In this document: positions 54,746-64,000 of the stretch, piece after piece
How positions within the stretch are numbered: position 1 is the stretch's first letter
Layout of the letters: every line of letters starts with the position of its first letter
NCBI GenBank assembly: GCA_032433765.1
Contig: JAVIAB010000008.1
Span: forward strand, 38,343,679-38,407,678
From: Megaustenia siamemsis
Lineage: Eukaryota > Mollusca > Gastropoda > Stylommatophora > Ariophantidae
Length of the DNA: 64,000 bases
Direction: 5' to 3'
Notes under the pieces: model-generated
What the model was told of the DNA's origin: nothing
What the model saw: only the letters and a program-made list of their open reading frames with translations
Databases searched by the model: none
Made by a program: the position numbers and the translations under genes

Positions 54746-55136
54746 GTTTGTTCCTCTCTGACTCTTTCGATTGTTTGTTTGCGTACATCCGATGACTAAA
54801 GGATCACACCTTTTCGTCATTCGTCCTTAAAAAGACATTAAGTGGGCGTGTCTGCGTTGTGCTGTGGCTTGCAGTATAACTGAGATATTTGCGCCTTTCA
54901 GCCCAACATATCCGACCTTAGGACGACATTTTTGATAACCGGGTTGTGTCATCTATCTTCTGTCCCTAGTCGCTTGGCCAGACTAGACAGGTTAGTCTGC
55001 TTCTGGAGGCACCTCGGAGAGGTGGAGTAAGGTCTGGATGGTTCTGGTTCACTTATCCTGGCCATCAGCTGTGGCTCGTTGACAACTTCAAACTCTGCTG
55101 CCAGGAGGCGCCTTTGCCTCCCCTCTCTCATTCTAT
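54744..55136. other. Unassigned spacer
   Basis: A 60-codon minus frame (54949-55131) is of normal composition but shows no recognised domain and no clear repeat. It could be a relic exon or chance. Confidence 0.5.
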
Positions 55137-55305
55137 CTTATCATCATCATGTGCCATACCGGTTGGCGTAGGCGATCATGTCCTTCCACAATCTTCTATC
55201 TACAGTGCATCGTATCAATTCTGTTGTTGACTGTGTTCCATGCCATGACACCAAGCTATCTAGCATTTTCTCACTTTGTCGTCAGCGATCACTCTTTCCT
55301 TGTAT
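55137..55305 (-). mobile_element. LINE F1 3' fragment
   Basis: atcatcatcatgtgccatac, ggcgtaggcgatcatgtcc and cagtgcatcgtatcaattc on plus are complements of the F1 3' end of the 44504 type. Confidence 0.78.
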
Positions 55306-55404
55306 TTTTCTTCTCATTCTACCTACTATCAGTTAATTATTTCCTGTTCTTCCTTAATTGTTCTAATTCTCTCTATCTTCCATCAAATGTTTTTCTCCTG
55401 ATCT

Positions 55405-55480
55405 ATTATTTACCCGGTTGGCTTACCACGGCAACAGCCGGGGTTCGTACCCTGGCGAGGACACCTGGGTTTTACTAATT
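55405..55480 (+). mobile_element. Possible tRNA-derived SINE head
   Basis: ggttggcttaccacggc and B-box-like ggggttcgtaccctgg near 55439-55454. No body recognised. Confidence 0.35.
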
Positions 55481-55496
55481 CCCTAAAAATTAGTGG

Positions 55497-55753
55497 GAGC
55501 CGCGATAGCTCAGTGGTTAGTGAACTGGACTACTACGGACAAGGGGTAGGGTTCGATCCCAACCGACGGCTCCGGGTTCACCCAGCCTTAAATGGGTACC
55601 GGATTTTTTCTGGGAAAGTAAAGCAGCACGGGCGTAATACCGACCACATTACCCCAAAAATCATGTGCTGAAGGTCTGTAAAATATAGGGTCACTAACAC
55701 CATATTTCCCTATACGCCACTTGGCGTGACGGGGGGTACTTTACTTTTACTTA
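55497..55753 (+). mobile_element. SINE family A, copy 13 (plus orientation)
   Basis: A box tagctcagtgg at 55506-55516, B box ggttcgatccc at 55550-55560. Full-length body with the cgcca-ct-tggcg hairpin near the 3' end. No clean TSD found. Confidence 0.94.
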
Positions 55754-55811
55754 TTATTTACCATTTTGCGTAATTCACTCTTCCGCTAATCATTATTTTA
55801 AAAAAAACAAC

Positions 55812-56455
55812 ATATATGAATGGTATCTAAACCTCTACATAAACAACATATATGAACCGTATCTATATTTCTACATAAACAACATAGATGAATCAAATCT
55901 ATGCCTCACCATAAACCACATATATGAATCATATCTATGCCTCACCATAAACCACATATATGAATCACATCTATGCCTCTACATAAACAACATAGATGAA
56001 TCAAATCTATGCCTCACCATAAACCACATATATGAATCAAATCTATGCCTCTACATAAACAACATAGATGAATCAAATCTATGCCTCACCATAAACCACA
56101 TATATGAATCACATCTATGCCTCTACATAAACAACATAGATGAATCAAATCTATGCCTCTACATAAACAACATAGAAGAATATTATATCTATGCCTCACC
56201 ATAAACCACATATATGAATCACATCTATGCCTCTACATAAACAACATAGATGCATCAAATCTATGCCTCACCATAAACAACATAGAAGAATCACATCTAT
56301 GCCTCACCATAAACAACATAGATGAATCAAATCTATGCCTCACCATAAACAACATAGATGAATCAAATCTATGCCTCACCATAAACAACATAGAAGAATC
56401 ACATCTATGCCTCACCATAAACAACATATATGAATCAAATCTATGCCTCTACATA
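55812..56455. repeat. 36-bp tandem array, about 18 copies
   Basis: Unit cctctacataaacaacatag followed by atgaatcaaatctatg, with cctcaccataaaccacatat variants. Two unit types alternate in parts. Confidence 0.96.
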
Positions 56456-57590
56456 TTTTTCCTGCCTTATTTTTTAAATTTTTTTCCCTTACCGTTTCAA
56501 CTATCTTTCCAAACCACCCACCCACCCACCTATCCACAACTTTTTTTTTTTTCAATTTGTCGGTAACCACATCTGTCTCTTTCATCCACTTCCCTTCTCA
56601 CCCACTTCCCTTCTCATCCACACTTACTTAATTTACAAATTCGCGATTCCTCCCAATTACTTCTCCATTCTTGTCTTTGCAGCCACGAGCACTCTCGTGT
56701 CATCTTCTTGTCCAACCCGTACCACAACAGACAAATTAATACCGTTTATATATGCATGATCGCTCCACTATTTATCACAACCGAACTTATACTGAGGGCC
56801 ATCATCTCACATCTCGTCTGTCTTATTTTTTCTAATACACTCGGATGCCCCAGCCCTCGCCATGACTCTCCAGACTGATGGAAACATGACACAAGAAATG
56901 TACTCGTCTACACTGCCGAGAAGAGATTAATTATGCGCGCGCAGCATTCTCTCCCTTTGACATTCTCTAATATATCTCGCCTTCATCTTGCACAATCTAA
57001 ATTTAACTTTTCTTCAAAACTTTGATCGGGTTTATAGTCTGGGTTATCTACATTTATTTTGAAAATTATCATCGTTTATTACCAACCTTAAACTATAAAT
57101 GTTACCTACGTTTATATTATTTTTAAAAAATCTTTATTCATCGCATATTTTATTTTCATTAAATAAATAAATATATATATGAGTGTGTGTGTGTGTTTCA
57201 TATATATATATACAGGTATATATATGCTTGTCATCACCATTATCAACGTCTTCAACAGTATTATCACCGTGTCTGCAGGCGTGTTTGATCATATTTCTTA
57301 ACACTTTTATTTTTGTATAATTGTTTTTAGTTTGTAATTTCTTAAGCACAGCTGCCTGCCTTACCTTCAAAGTGGTATTTTAATTAAAACCATAAAAGCA
57401 TCGCAACATTTATCAGTGAAAATAAATGCGTCTGCTACGTTCCGTTCATTCTTGAAATGGTTATTATATGGGAGTGGTTCACATTTGTGGCACCAGACAT
57501 AAATTTGCATTTTTTTTTTTAGGTCACTGTTGTTTCTTTTCATCTCAAAGTGGCATTTTAGTTGTAAGCTTAGAAATTATCCAGCATTTA
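56456..57590. other. Unassigned spacer, possible diverged duplication
   Basis: No gene. A (TG)n/(TA)n patch lies at about 57173-57225. 57365-57530 and 57540-57960 (minus the SINE) look like two diverged copies of one sequence (caaagtggcattttagt, agcatttattgataaa, tatgggagtggttcac). Confidence 0.45.
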
Positions 57591-57607
57591 TTGATAAAGC
57601 TGTCCTG

Positions 57608-57866
57608 AAGTAAAGAGTACAGAGTCTCCGTCACGCCAATTGGCGTATAGGGAATATGATGTTAGTAACTATCATTGTTATAGATCTTCAGCACATGATT
57701 TTTGGGGTAATGTGGTCGATATTACGCCCGTGCCGCTTTACTTCCCCAGAAAAAATCCGGTACCCATTAATGGCTGGGTGAACCCGGAAGTCGTCGGTTC
57801 AGGATCAAACTCGACCTCTTGTCCTTTGTAATCCAATTCACTAACCACTGAGATAACGCGGCTCCC
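57608..57866 (-). mobile_element. SINE family A, copy 14
   Basis: Duplication taaagctgtcctg/taaagctgttctg (57595-57607, 57867-57879; one mismatch). Full-length. Confidence 0.93.
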
Positions 57867-57879
57867 TAAAGCTGTTCTG

Positions 57880-58204
57880 CACATTCCCCTAATTCTAAAA
57901 ATTCATATTTTATGGAAGTGGTTTCATTTTGTGATAAAAAAAGTAAGGTTTCTAGATAAAGCAATTACTGAATGTGACAGTGACATTTGAATGCTCGTAA
58001 CAAAATGATCAAGAAATGGATAAATCTGACAGTTTCAGGAATAAAATATGTAATTTATGAGCACACAACAAGAAATGCACGTGGCCGTGCGGCTAAAACA
58101 ACTGGTTCGTTGGCTGAAAAGCTGGCGCAGGGTGTTCGAAACCCGCGGTAGACAGAAAGGATTATTTTTCTTCAGGAGGGGGGGGGGAGAGGTGAAATGA
58201 CAGA
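57880..58204. other. Spacer with a tRNA-like segment
   Basis: 58083-58160 has ggccgtgcggctaaaacaac and a B-box-like gtgttcgaaaccc near 58134-58146, possibly a SINE head. A G-run follows at 58178-58187. Confidence 0.4.
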
Positions 58205-58372
58205 GTATCTATGATAAAGTATCTATGGCAAAGTATATATGACCAATTATCTACGGCAAAGTATCTATTATAAAGTATCTATGATAAAGTATCTATGGTA
58301 AAATATATATGGCAAAGTATTTATGACCAATTATCTACGGCAAAGTTTCTATTATAAAGTATCTATGATAGG
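58205..58372. repeat. Short imperfect tandem repeat (aaagtatctatg)
   Basis: Units of about 17-18 bp such as gataaagtatctatggc; a roughly 105-bp block (gaccaattatctacgg) is repeated twice. Confidence 0.85.
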
Positions 58373-58798
58373 AGATCATGTCTCTCCACAACTTTCGATC
58401 ACGACAGTTATTTATCATTTCTGTTGTTGACCTTCTGACAAGCTACTCTCTTAAGCTGTATGTTATCTTTTCTCTTTGCCTCCCTCTATTTCTTCTTTCC
58501 TCAATTTTCTCATTTGTTACAATATATTCCAGTTGTTTTCTTCTCATTACATGGCCAAAAAAATTATGTCTGTCTCTTCTTATATTCAAAATTAACTCTC
58601 TTTTTGCTTTGGCCTCTTTCAGAACGTTTTTATTACGCTTCTATGCTGTCCATGGTATTCTCAACATTCTTCTGTAAAGCCACATTTCTGCAGACTCCAG
58701 TGATTTTCTTGTCTGTTTTCCTACTGTCCATGATTCACATCCATATGTTAAGACTGGCTCTACATAACATTTAAGAACCCTTTTTCTTGTTATTATTG
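58373..58798 (-). mobile_element. LINE F1 3' fragment lacking its tail
   Basis: Minus strand carries the F1 C-terminal region from about 58373 to 58798, but the final 40 bp and (ATG)n tail are replaced by the 17-bp repeat. An open frame on the opposite strand is a shadow. Confidence 0.82.
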
Positions 58799-59018
58799 TG
58801 GCGACTCATGATTGTACAAAGAAATTACGACGGTGGTTTTCTGTTGCCTTCCGTCGGTTTGTTTACAGTTGGCTCCGCTAGCCTTTGACTAAAAAGTCTC
58901 ACCCACAAGGCAGTGGGGTTGTTTTACTTCGGGGTACCCTCCCTTAGCCTTTTACTCTCCCGAGCATACCTGCAAGGCAGCAGGGCAGCCGCAGGTTGTA
59001 CTGTTTACTGCATACGGT

Positions 59019-59240
59019 AAAGTACCCTCGTCAAGCCAAGTGGCGTATAGGGAAATATAGTGTCAGTGACCCTATATTTTACAGACCTTCAGCACATGAT
59101 TTTTGGGGCAATGTGGTCGGTATTACGTCCGTGCTACTTTACTTTCCCAGAAAAAAATCCGGTACCCATTTACGGCTGGGTGAACCCGGAAGCCGTTGGT
59201 TGGGATGGAACCCTGACCCTTGTCCTTTGTAGTCCAGTTA
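59019..59240 (-). mobile_element. SINE family A, copy 15 (head-truncated)
   Basis: From gtaaagtaccctcgtcaagcc to tcctttgtagtccag; A box missing. Confidence 0.9.
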
Positions 59241-59391
59241 GCAGGTAAAATTACCCGAACATATATATATATATAGTTATAGAAATTTTATATATTTTTT
59301 AGTATTATTTCCTTCTGTCGTTCCGCCTCTCTTCCTCTCTCAGGTTGACTGTTAATGTACGTATGTTCTATGTTCGGGTCACCCATTATGT

Positions 59392-62300
59392 AAATTGAGA
59401 AGTCGAAGAAGAAAAATCAGGAGGAGAAAATGGAGAATTAATCTTCACCCAGCATGTAAATTGAGAAGACGAAGAAGAAAAATGAGGAGGAGAAAATGGA
59501 GAATTAATCTTCACCCAGCATGTAAATTGAGAAGTCGAAGAAGAAAAATGAGGAGAAGCAAAAGAAGAAGTAATCTTCACCCAGCATGTAAATTGAGAAG
59601 TCGAAGAAAAATCAGCAGGAGAAAAAGGAGAATTAATCTTCACCCAGCATGTAAATTGAGAAGTCGAAGAAGAAAAATGAGGAGAAGAAAAGAAGAAGTA
59701 ATCTTTACTCATTATGTAAATTGAGAAAACGAAGAAGAAAAATCAGGAGGAGAAAAAGGAGAATTAATCTTCACCCAGCATGTAAATTGAGAAGTCGAAG
59801 AAGAAAAATCAGGAGGAGAAAAAGGAGAATTAATCTTCACCCAGCATGTAAATTGAGAAGTCGAAGAAGAAAAATGAGGAGAAGAAAAGAAGAAGTAATC
59901 TTCACCCAGCATGTAAATTGAGAAGTCGACGAAGAAGAAGTAATCTTCACCCAGCATGTAAATTGAGAAGACGAAGAAGAAAAATGAGGAGAAAAAGAAG
60001 AAGTAATCTTCACCCAGCATGTAAATTGAGAAGTCGAAGAAGAAGAAGAAGTAATCTTCACCCAGCATGTAAATTGAGAAGTCGAAGAAGAAGAAGAAGA
60101 AGTAATCTTCACCCAGCATGTAAATTGAGAAGTCGAAGAAGAAGAAGAAGTAATCTTCACCCAGCATGTAAATTGATAAGTCGAAGAAGAAAAATCAGGA
60201 GGAGAAAATGGAGAATTAATCTTCACCTAGCATGTAAATTGAGAAGTCGAAGAAGAAAAATCAGGAGAAGTAAAAGAAGAAGTAATCTTCACCCAGCATG
60301 TAAATTGAGAAGTCGAAGAAGAAAAATGAGGAGGAGAAAAAGAAGAAGTAATCTTTACCCAGCATGTAAATTGAGACGTCGAAGAAGAAAAATGAGGAGA
60401 AGTAAAAGAAGAAGTAATCTTTACCCATTATGTAAATTGAGAAGACGAAGAAGAAAAATCAGGAGGAGAAAAATGAGAATTAATCTTCACCCAGCATGTA
60501 AATTGAGAAGTCGAAGAAGAAAAATAAGGAGGAGAAAAAGAAGAATTAATCTTCACCCAGCATGTAAATTGAGAAGTCGAAGAAGAAAAATCAGGAGGAG
60601 AAAAGAAGAAGTAATCTTCACCCAGCATGTAAATTGAGAAGTCGAAGAAGAAAAATGAGGAGAAGTAAAAGAAGAAGTAATCTTTACCCAGCATGTAAAT
60701 TGAGAAGTCGAAGAAGAAGAGGTAATCTTCACCCAGCATGTAAATTGAGAAGACGAAGAAGAAAAATCAGGAGGAGAAAAAGGAGAATTAATCTTCACCC
60801 AGCATGTAAATTGAGAAGTCGAAGAAGAAAAATGAGGAGAAGTAAAGAAGAAGTAATCTTTACCCACTATGTAAATTGAGAAGACGAAGAAGAAAAATCA
60901 GGAGGAGAAAAAGGAGAATTAATCTTCACCCAGCATGTAAATTGAGAAGTCGAAGAAGAAAAATCAGGAGGAGAAAAAGGAGAATTAATCTTCACCCAGC
61001 ATGTAAATTGAGAAGTCGAAGAAGAAAATGAGGAGAAGAAAAGAAGAAGTAATCTTTACCCATTATGTAAATTGAGAAGACGAAGAAGAAAAATCAGGAG
61101 GAGAAAAAGGAGAATTAATCTTCACCCAGCATGTAAATTGAGAAGTCGAAGAAAAAAAATGAGGAGAAGAAAAGAAGAAGTAATCTTCACCCAGCATGTA
61201 AATTGAGAAGTCGACGAAGAAGAAGTAATCTTCACCCAGCATGTAAATTGAGAAGACGAAGAAGAAAAATGAGGAGGAGAAAAAGAAGAAGTAATCTTCA
61301 CCCAGCATGTAAATTGAGAAGTTGAAGAAGAAGAAGAAGTAATCTTCACCCAGCATGTAAATTGAGAAGTCGAAGAAGAAGAAGAAGTAATCTTCACCCA
61401 GCATGTAAATTGAGAAGTCGAAGAAGAAGAAGAAGTAATCTTCACCCAGCATGTAAATTGATAAGTCTAAGAAGAAAAATCAGGAGGAGAAAATGGAGAA
61501 TTAATCTTCACCTAGCATGTAAATTGAGAAGTCGAAGAAGAAAAATCAGGAGAAGAAAAAGAAGAAGTAATCTTCACCCAGCATGTAAATTGAGAAGTCG
61601 AAGAAGAAAAATGAGGAGGAGAAAAAGAAGAAGTAATCTTTACCCAGCATGTAAATTGAGAAGTCGAAGAAGAAAAATGAGGAGAAGTAAAAGAAGAAGT
61701 AATCTTTACCCATTATGTAAATTGAGAAGACGAAGAAGAAAAATCAGGAGGAGAAAAAGGAGAATTAATCTTCACCCAGCATGTAAATTGAGAAGTCGAA
61801 GAAGAAAAATCAGGAGGAGAAAAAGAAGAATTAATCTTCACCCAGCATGTAAATTGAGAAGACGAAGAAGAAAAATCAGGAGGAGAAAAAGGAGAATTAA
61901 TCTTCACCCAGCATGTAAATTGAGAAGTCGAAGAAGAAAAATCAGGAGGAGAAAAAGAAGAATTAATCTTCACCCAGCATGTAAATTGAGAAGTCGAAGA
62001 AGAAAAATCAGGAGGAGAAAAAGGAGAATTAATCTTCACCCAGCATGTAAATTGAGAAGTCGAAAAAGAAAAATCAGGAGGAGAAAAAGGAGAATTAATC
62101 TTCACCCAGCATGTAAATTGAGAAGTCGAAGAAGAAAAATGAGGAGAAGAAAAGAAGAAGTAATCTTCACCCAGCATGTAAATTGAGAAGTCGAAGAAGA
62201 AAAATGAGGAGAAGTAAAAGAAGAAGTAATCTTTACCCAGCATGTAAATTGAGAAGTCGAAGAAGAAGAGGTAATCTTCACCCAGCATGTAAATTGAGAA

Positions 62301-62545
62301 GACGAAGAAGAAAAATCAGGAGGAGAAAAAGGAGAATTAATCTTCACCCAGCATGTAAATTAAGAAGTCGAAGAAGAAAAATCAGGAGGAGAAGAAGGAG
62401 AATTAATCTTCACGCAGCATGTAAATTGAGAAGTCGAAGAAGAAAAATGAGGAGAAGAAGAAGAAGATGGATGAGGAGAAGAGGAAGAAGATGGATGAGG
62501 AGAAGAAGAAAAAAGAAGAAGTAATCTTCACCCAGCATGTAAATT
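59392..62545. repeat. GAA-rich minisatellite, units 39-66 bp, 1,285-bp higher-order repeat
   Basis: Core cttcacccagcatgtaaatt then gagaagtcgaagaag, followed by a variable (GAA/GGA)n segment differing in 3-bp steps, ending taat. Rare markers recur at 1,285 bp: gtcgac (59925, 61210), ttgataag (60173, 61458), cacctag (60224, 61509). Later ggtaatc markers (60721, 62270) are 1,549 bp apart, so extra units were added in the second block. Long Arg-rich and Phe/Ser-rich frames are by-products. Confidence 0.97.
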
Positions 62546-62879
62546 GAGAAGAAGAAAAAGAGAAGAAGGCGGAGAAGAAGTGAAACAAGCAGAAGAAGAA
62601 AAAAGTAGAAGAAGAAGAGGAAAATAAAAAGAGGAAGAAATACAAACAGCGTATCTATTGAGACTGCATTTAAGCCTCGTGCTCTCAATCGGTCCATGTG
62701 AGGAGAATGGCACGTGAACAGGTAACTGATCCGGGCTCTGCCGTGAACACGTAACAATAAGCAGCTCACAAAAAATAAACTAATCTCTTTTTGTGTGTTG
62801 AAAAGAAACAAGTGCTGGGAAGTAATATCTGGAGATGAATAGTTGCAGGGTTTGGTGAATTCAATGACGGAATTCAGAG
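62546..62879. other. Purine-rich flank and unassigned spacer
   Basis: 62546-62640 is degenerate GAA-rich sequence; 62641-62879 is unique with no gene signal. Confidence 0.6.
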
Positions 62880-64000
62880 TGTGGTGAAGAAACGTTGGAA
62901 TGTTGGATAGGAGTACACAGAGTGATGTATGTCTAGTGAAGAAATGTTGAGGGGTTGGATAAGTACACAGAGCGATTTATGTCTAGTGAAGAAATGTTGA
63001 GAGGTTGGATAAGTACACAGAGCGATTTATGTCTAGTGAAGAAATGTTGAGGGGTTGGATAAGTACACAGAGCGATTTATGTCTAGTGAAGAAATGTTGA
63101 GGGGTTGGATAAGTACACAGAGCGATTTATGTCTAGTGAAGAAATGTTGAGGGGTTGGATAAGTACACAGAGCGATTTATGTCTAGTGAAGAAATGTTGA
63201 GAGGTTGGATAAGTACACAGAGCGATTTATGTCTAGTGAAGAAATGTTGAGAGGTTGGATAAGTACACAGAGCGATTTATGTCTAGTGAAGAAATGTTGA
63301 GAGGTTGGATAAGTACACAGAGCGATTTATGTCTAGTGAAGAAATGTTGAGGGGTTGGATAAGTACACAGAGCGATTTATGTCTAGTGAAGAAATGCTGA
63401 GGGGTTGGATAAGTACACAGAGCGATTTATGTCTAGTGAAGAAATGCTAATGTGTTGGATAAGTACACAGAGCGATTTATGTCTAGTGAAGATATGTTGA
63501 GAGGTTGGATAAGTACACAGAGCGATTTATGTCTAGTGAAGAAATGCTAATGTGTTGGATAAGTACACAGAGCGATTTATGTCTAGTGAAGAAATGTTGA
63601 GGGGTTGGATAAGTACACAGAGCGATTTATGTCTAGTGAAGAAATGTTGAGGGGTTGGATAAGTACACAGAGCGATTTATGTCTAGTGAAGAAATGTTGA
63701 GAGGCTGGATAAAGTACACAGAGCGATTTATGTCTAGTGAAGAAATGTTGAGAGGTTGGATAAGTACACAGAGCGATTTATGTCTAGTGAAGAAATGTTG
63801 AGAGGTTGGATAAGTACACAGAGCGATGTATGTCTAGTGAAGAAATGTTGAGAGGGTGGATAACTACACAGAGCGATTTATGTCTAGTGAAGAAATGTTG
63901 AGAGGTTGGATAAGTACACAGAGCGATTTATGTCTAGTGAAGAAATGTTGAGAGGTTGGATAAGTACACAGAGCGATTTATATCTAGTGAAGAAATGTTG
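62880..64000. repeat. 50-bp tandem array, runs off the window
   Basis: Unit ttggataagtacacagagcg, atttatgtctagtgaagaaa, tgttgaggg/tgttgagag. At least 22 copies; minor variants tgctaatgtg occur twice. Full size unknown because the array is cut by the window end. Confidence 0.97.

Noticed and set aside
54949..55131. 60-codon minus frame of normal composition
   Set aside because: No start context, domain or second copy; too short to support a gene.
59395..62524. Arg-rich and Phe/Ser-rich frames up to 274 codons
   Set aside because: By-products of the GAA-rich minisatellite; both strands are open over the same segments.

Overview
The window looks like intergenic, repeat-dominated nuclear DNA from an animal with an AT-rich genome. 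I found no host protein-coding gene, rRNA, functional tRNA, CRISPR array or bacterial-type operon. The evidence for an animal is RTE-like and I/Nimb-like LINE fragments, tRNA-derived SINEs with Pol III A and B boxes, TTAA-flanked piggyBac-type MITEs and very abundant minisatellites. A mollusc or other lophotrochozoan fits this mixture, but that is inference and no sequence here proves the lineage.

Mobile elements. (1) SINE family A, about 260 bp, has at least 15 copies (2779, 6466, 9187, 9764, 11676, 16415, 25909, 37150, 43271, 48536, 50123, 53745, 55497, 57608, 59019), many with visible target-site duplications (TSDs). (2) Other tRNA-headed SINEs (C, D, G) share a body with family A; B, E and F have different bodies. 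(3) RTE-like LINE 3' fragments form at least eight sequence groups, called F1 to F8 here. F1 is commonest and ends in an (ATG)n tail. (4) One longer I/Nimb-like LINE (22745-25179, minus strand) carries reverse transcriptase plus RNase H and is broken by a stop and frameshifts. (5) Three TTAA-flanked MITEs are present (2652-3252, 35671-35981, 44246-45258). (6) A 297-bp foldback element with a 13-bp TSD lies at 8063-8385.

Tandem arrays. Roughly 30% of the window by my coordinates is minisatellite DNA in about two dozen families, with units of 15, 16, 18, 20, 23, 32, 34, 36, 40, 42, 45, 50, 51, 61, 62, 66 and 74 bp. Several show higher-order repeats (240, 528 and 1,285 bp). One 61-bp family occurs at two loci about 27 kb apart. 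A 74-bp array contains the 3' tail of the LINE beside it.

Layout. 1-8.4 kb: LINE, SINE and MITE mosaic with a 40-bp array. 8.4-12.3 kb: nested F1 LINEs with three SINEs, running into the 74-bp array. 12.5-18.6 kb: trinucleotide, 61-bp, 42-bp and 40-bp arrays and F4 LINEs. 20-25.8 kb: GT-rich and 23-bp arrays invaded by F5 and the I/Nimb LINE. 26-29.4 kb: SINE B inside SINE A, then 16-bp and 62-bp arrays. 30-37.9 kb: LINE and SINE relics and MITE 2. 37.9-43 kb: 34-, 18- and 61-bp arrays. 44-51.6 kb: nested insertions and the 32-bp array. 51.9-56.5 kb: 51- and 36-bp arrays with an F1 LINE. 59.4-64 kb: a GAA-rich array and a 50-bp array that runs off the end.

The main value of the window is its insertion stratigraphy: TSDs allow many nesting events to be ordered, and LINE 3' ends recur inside or beside several satellites.
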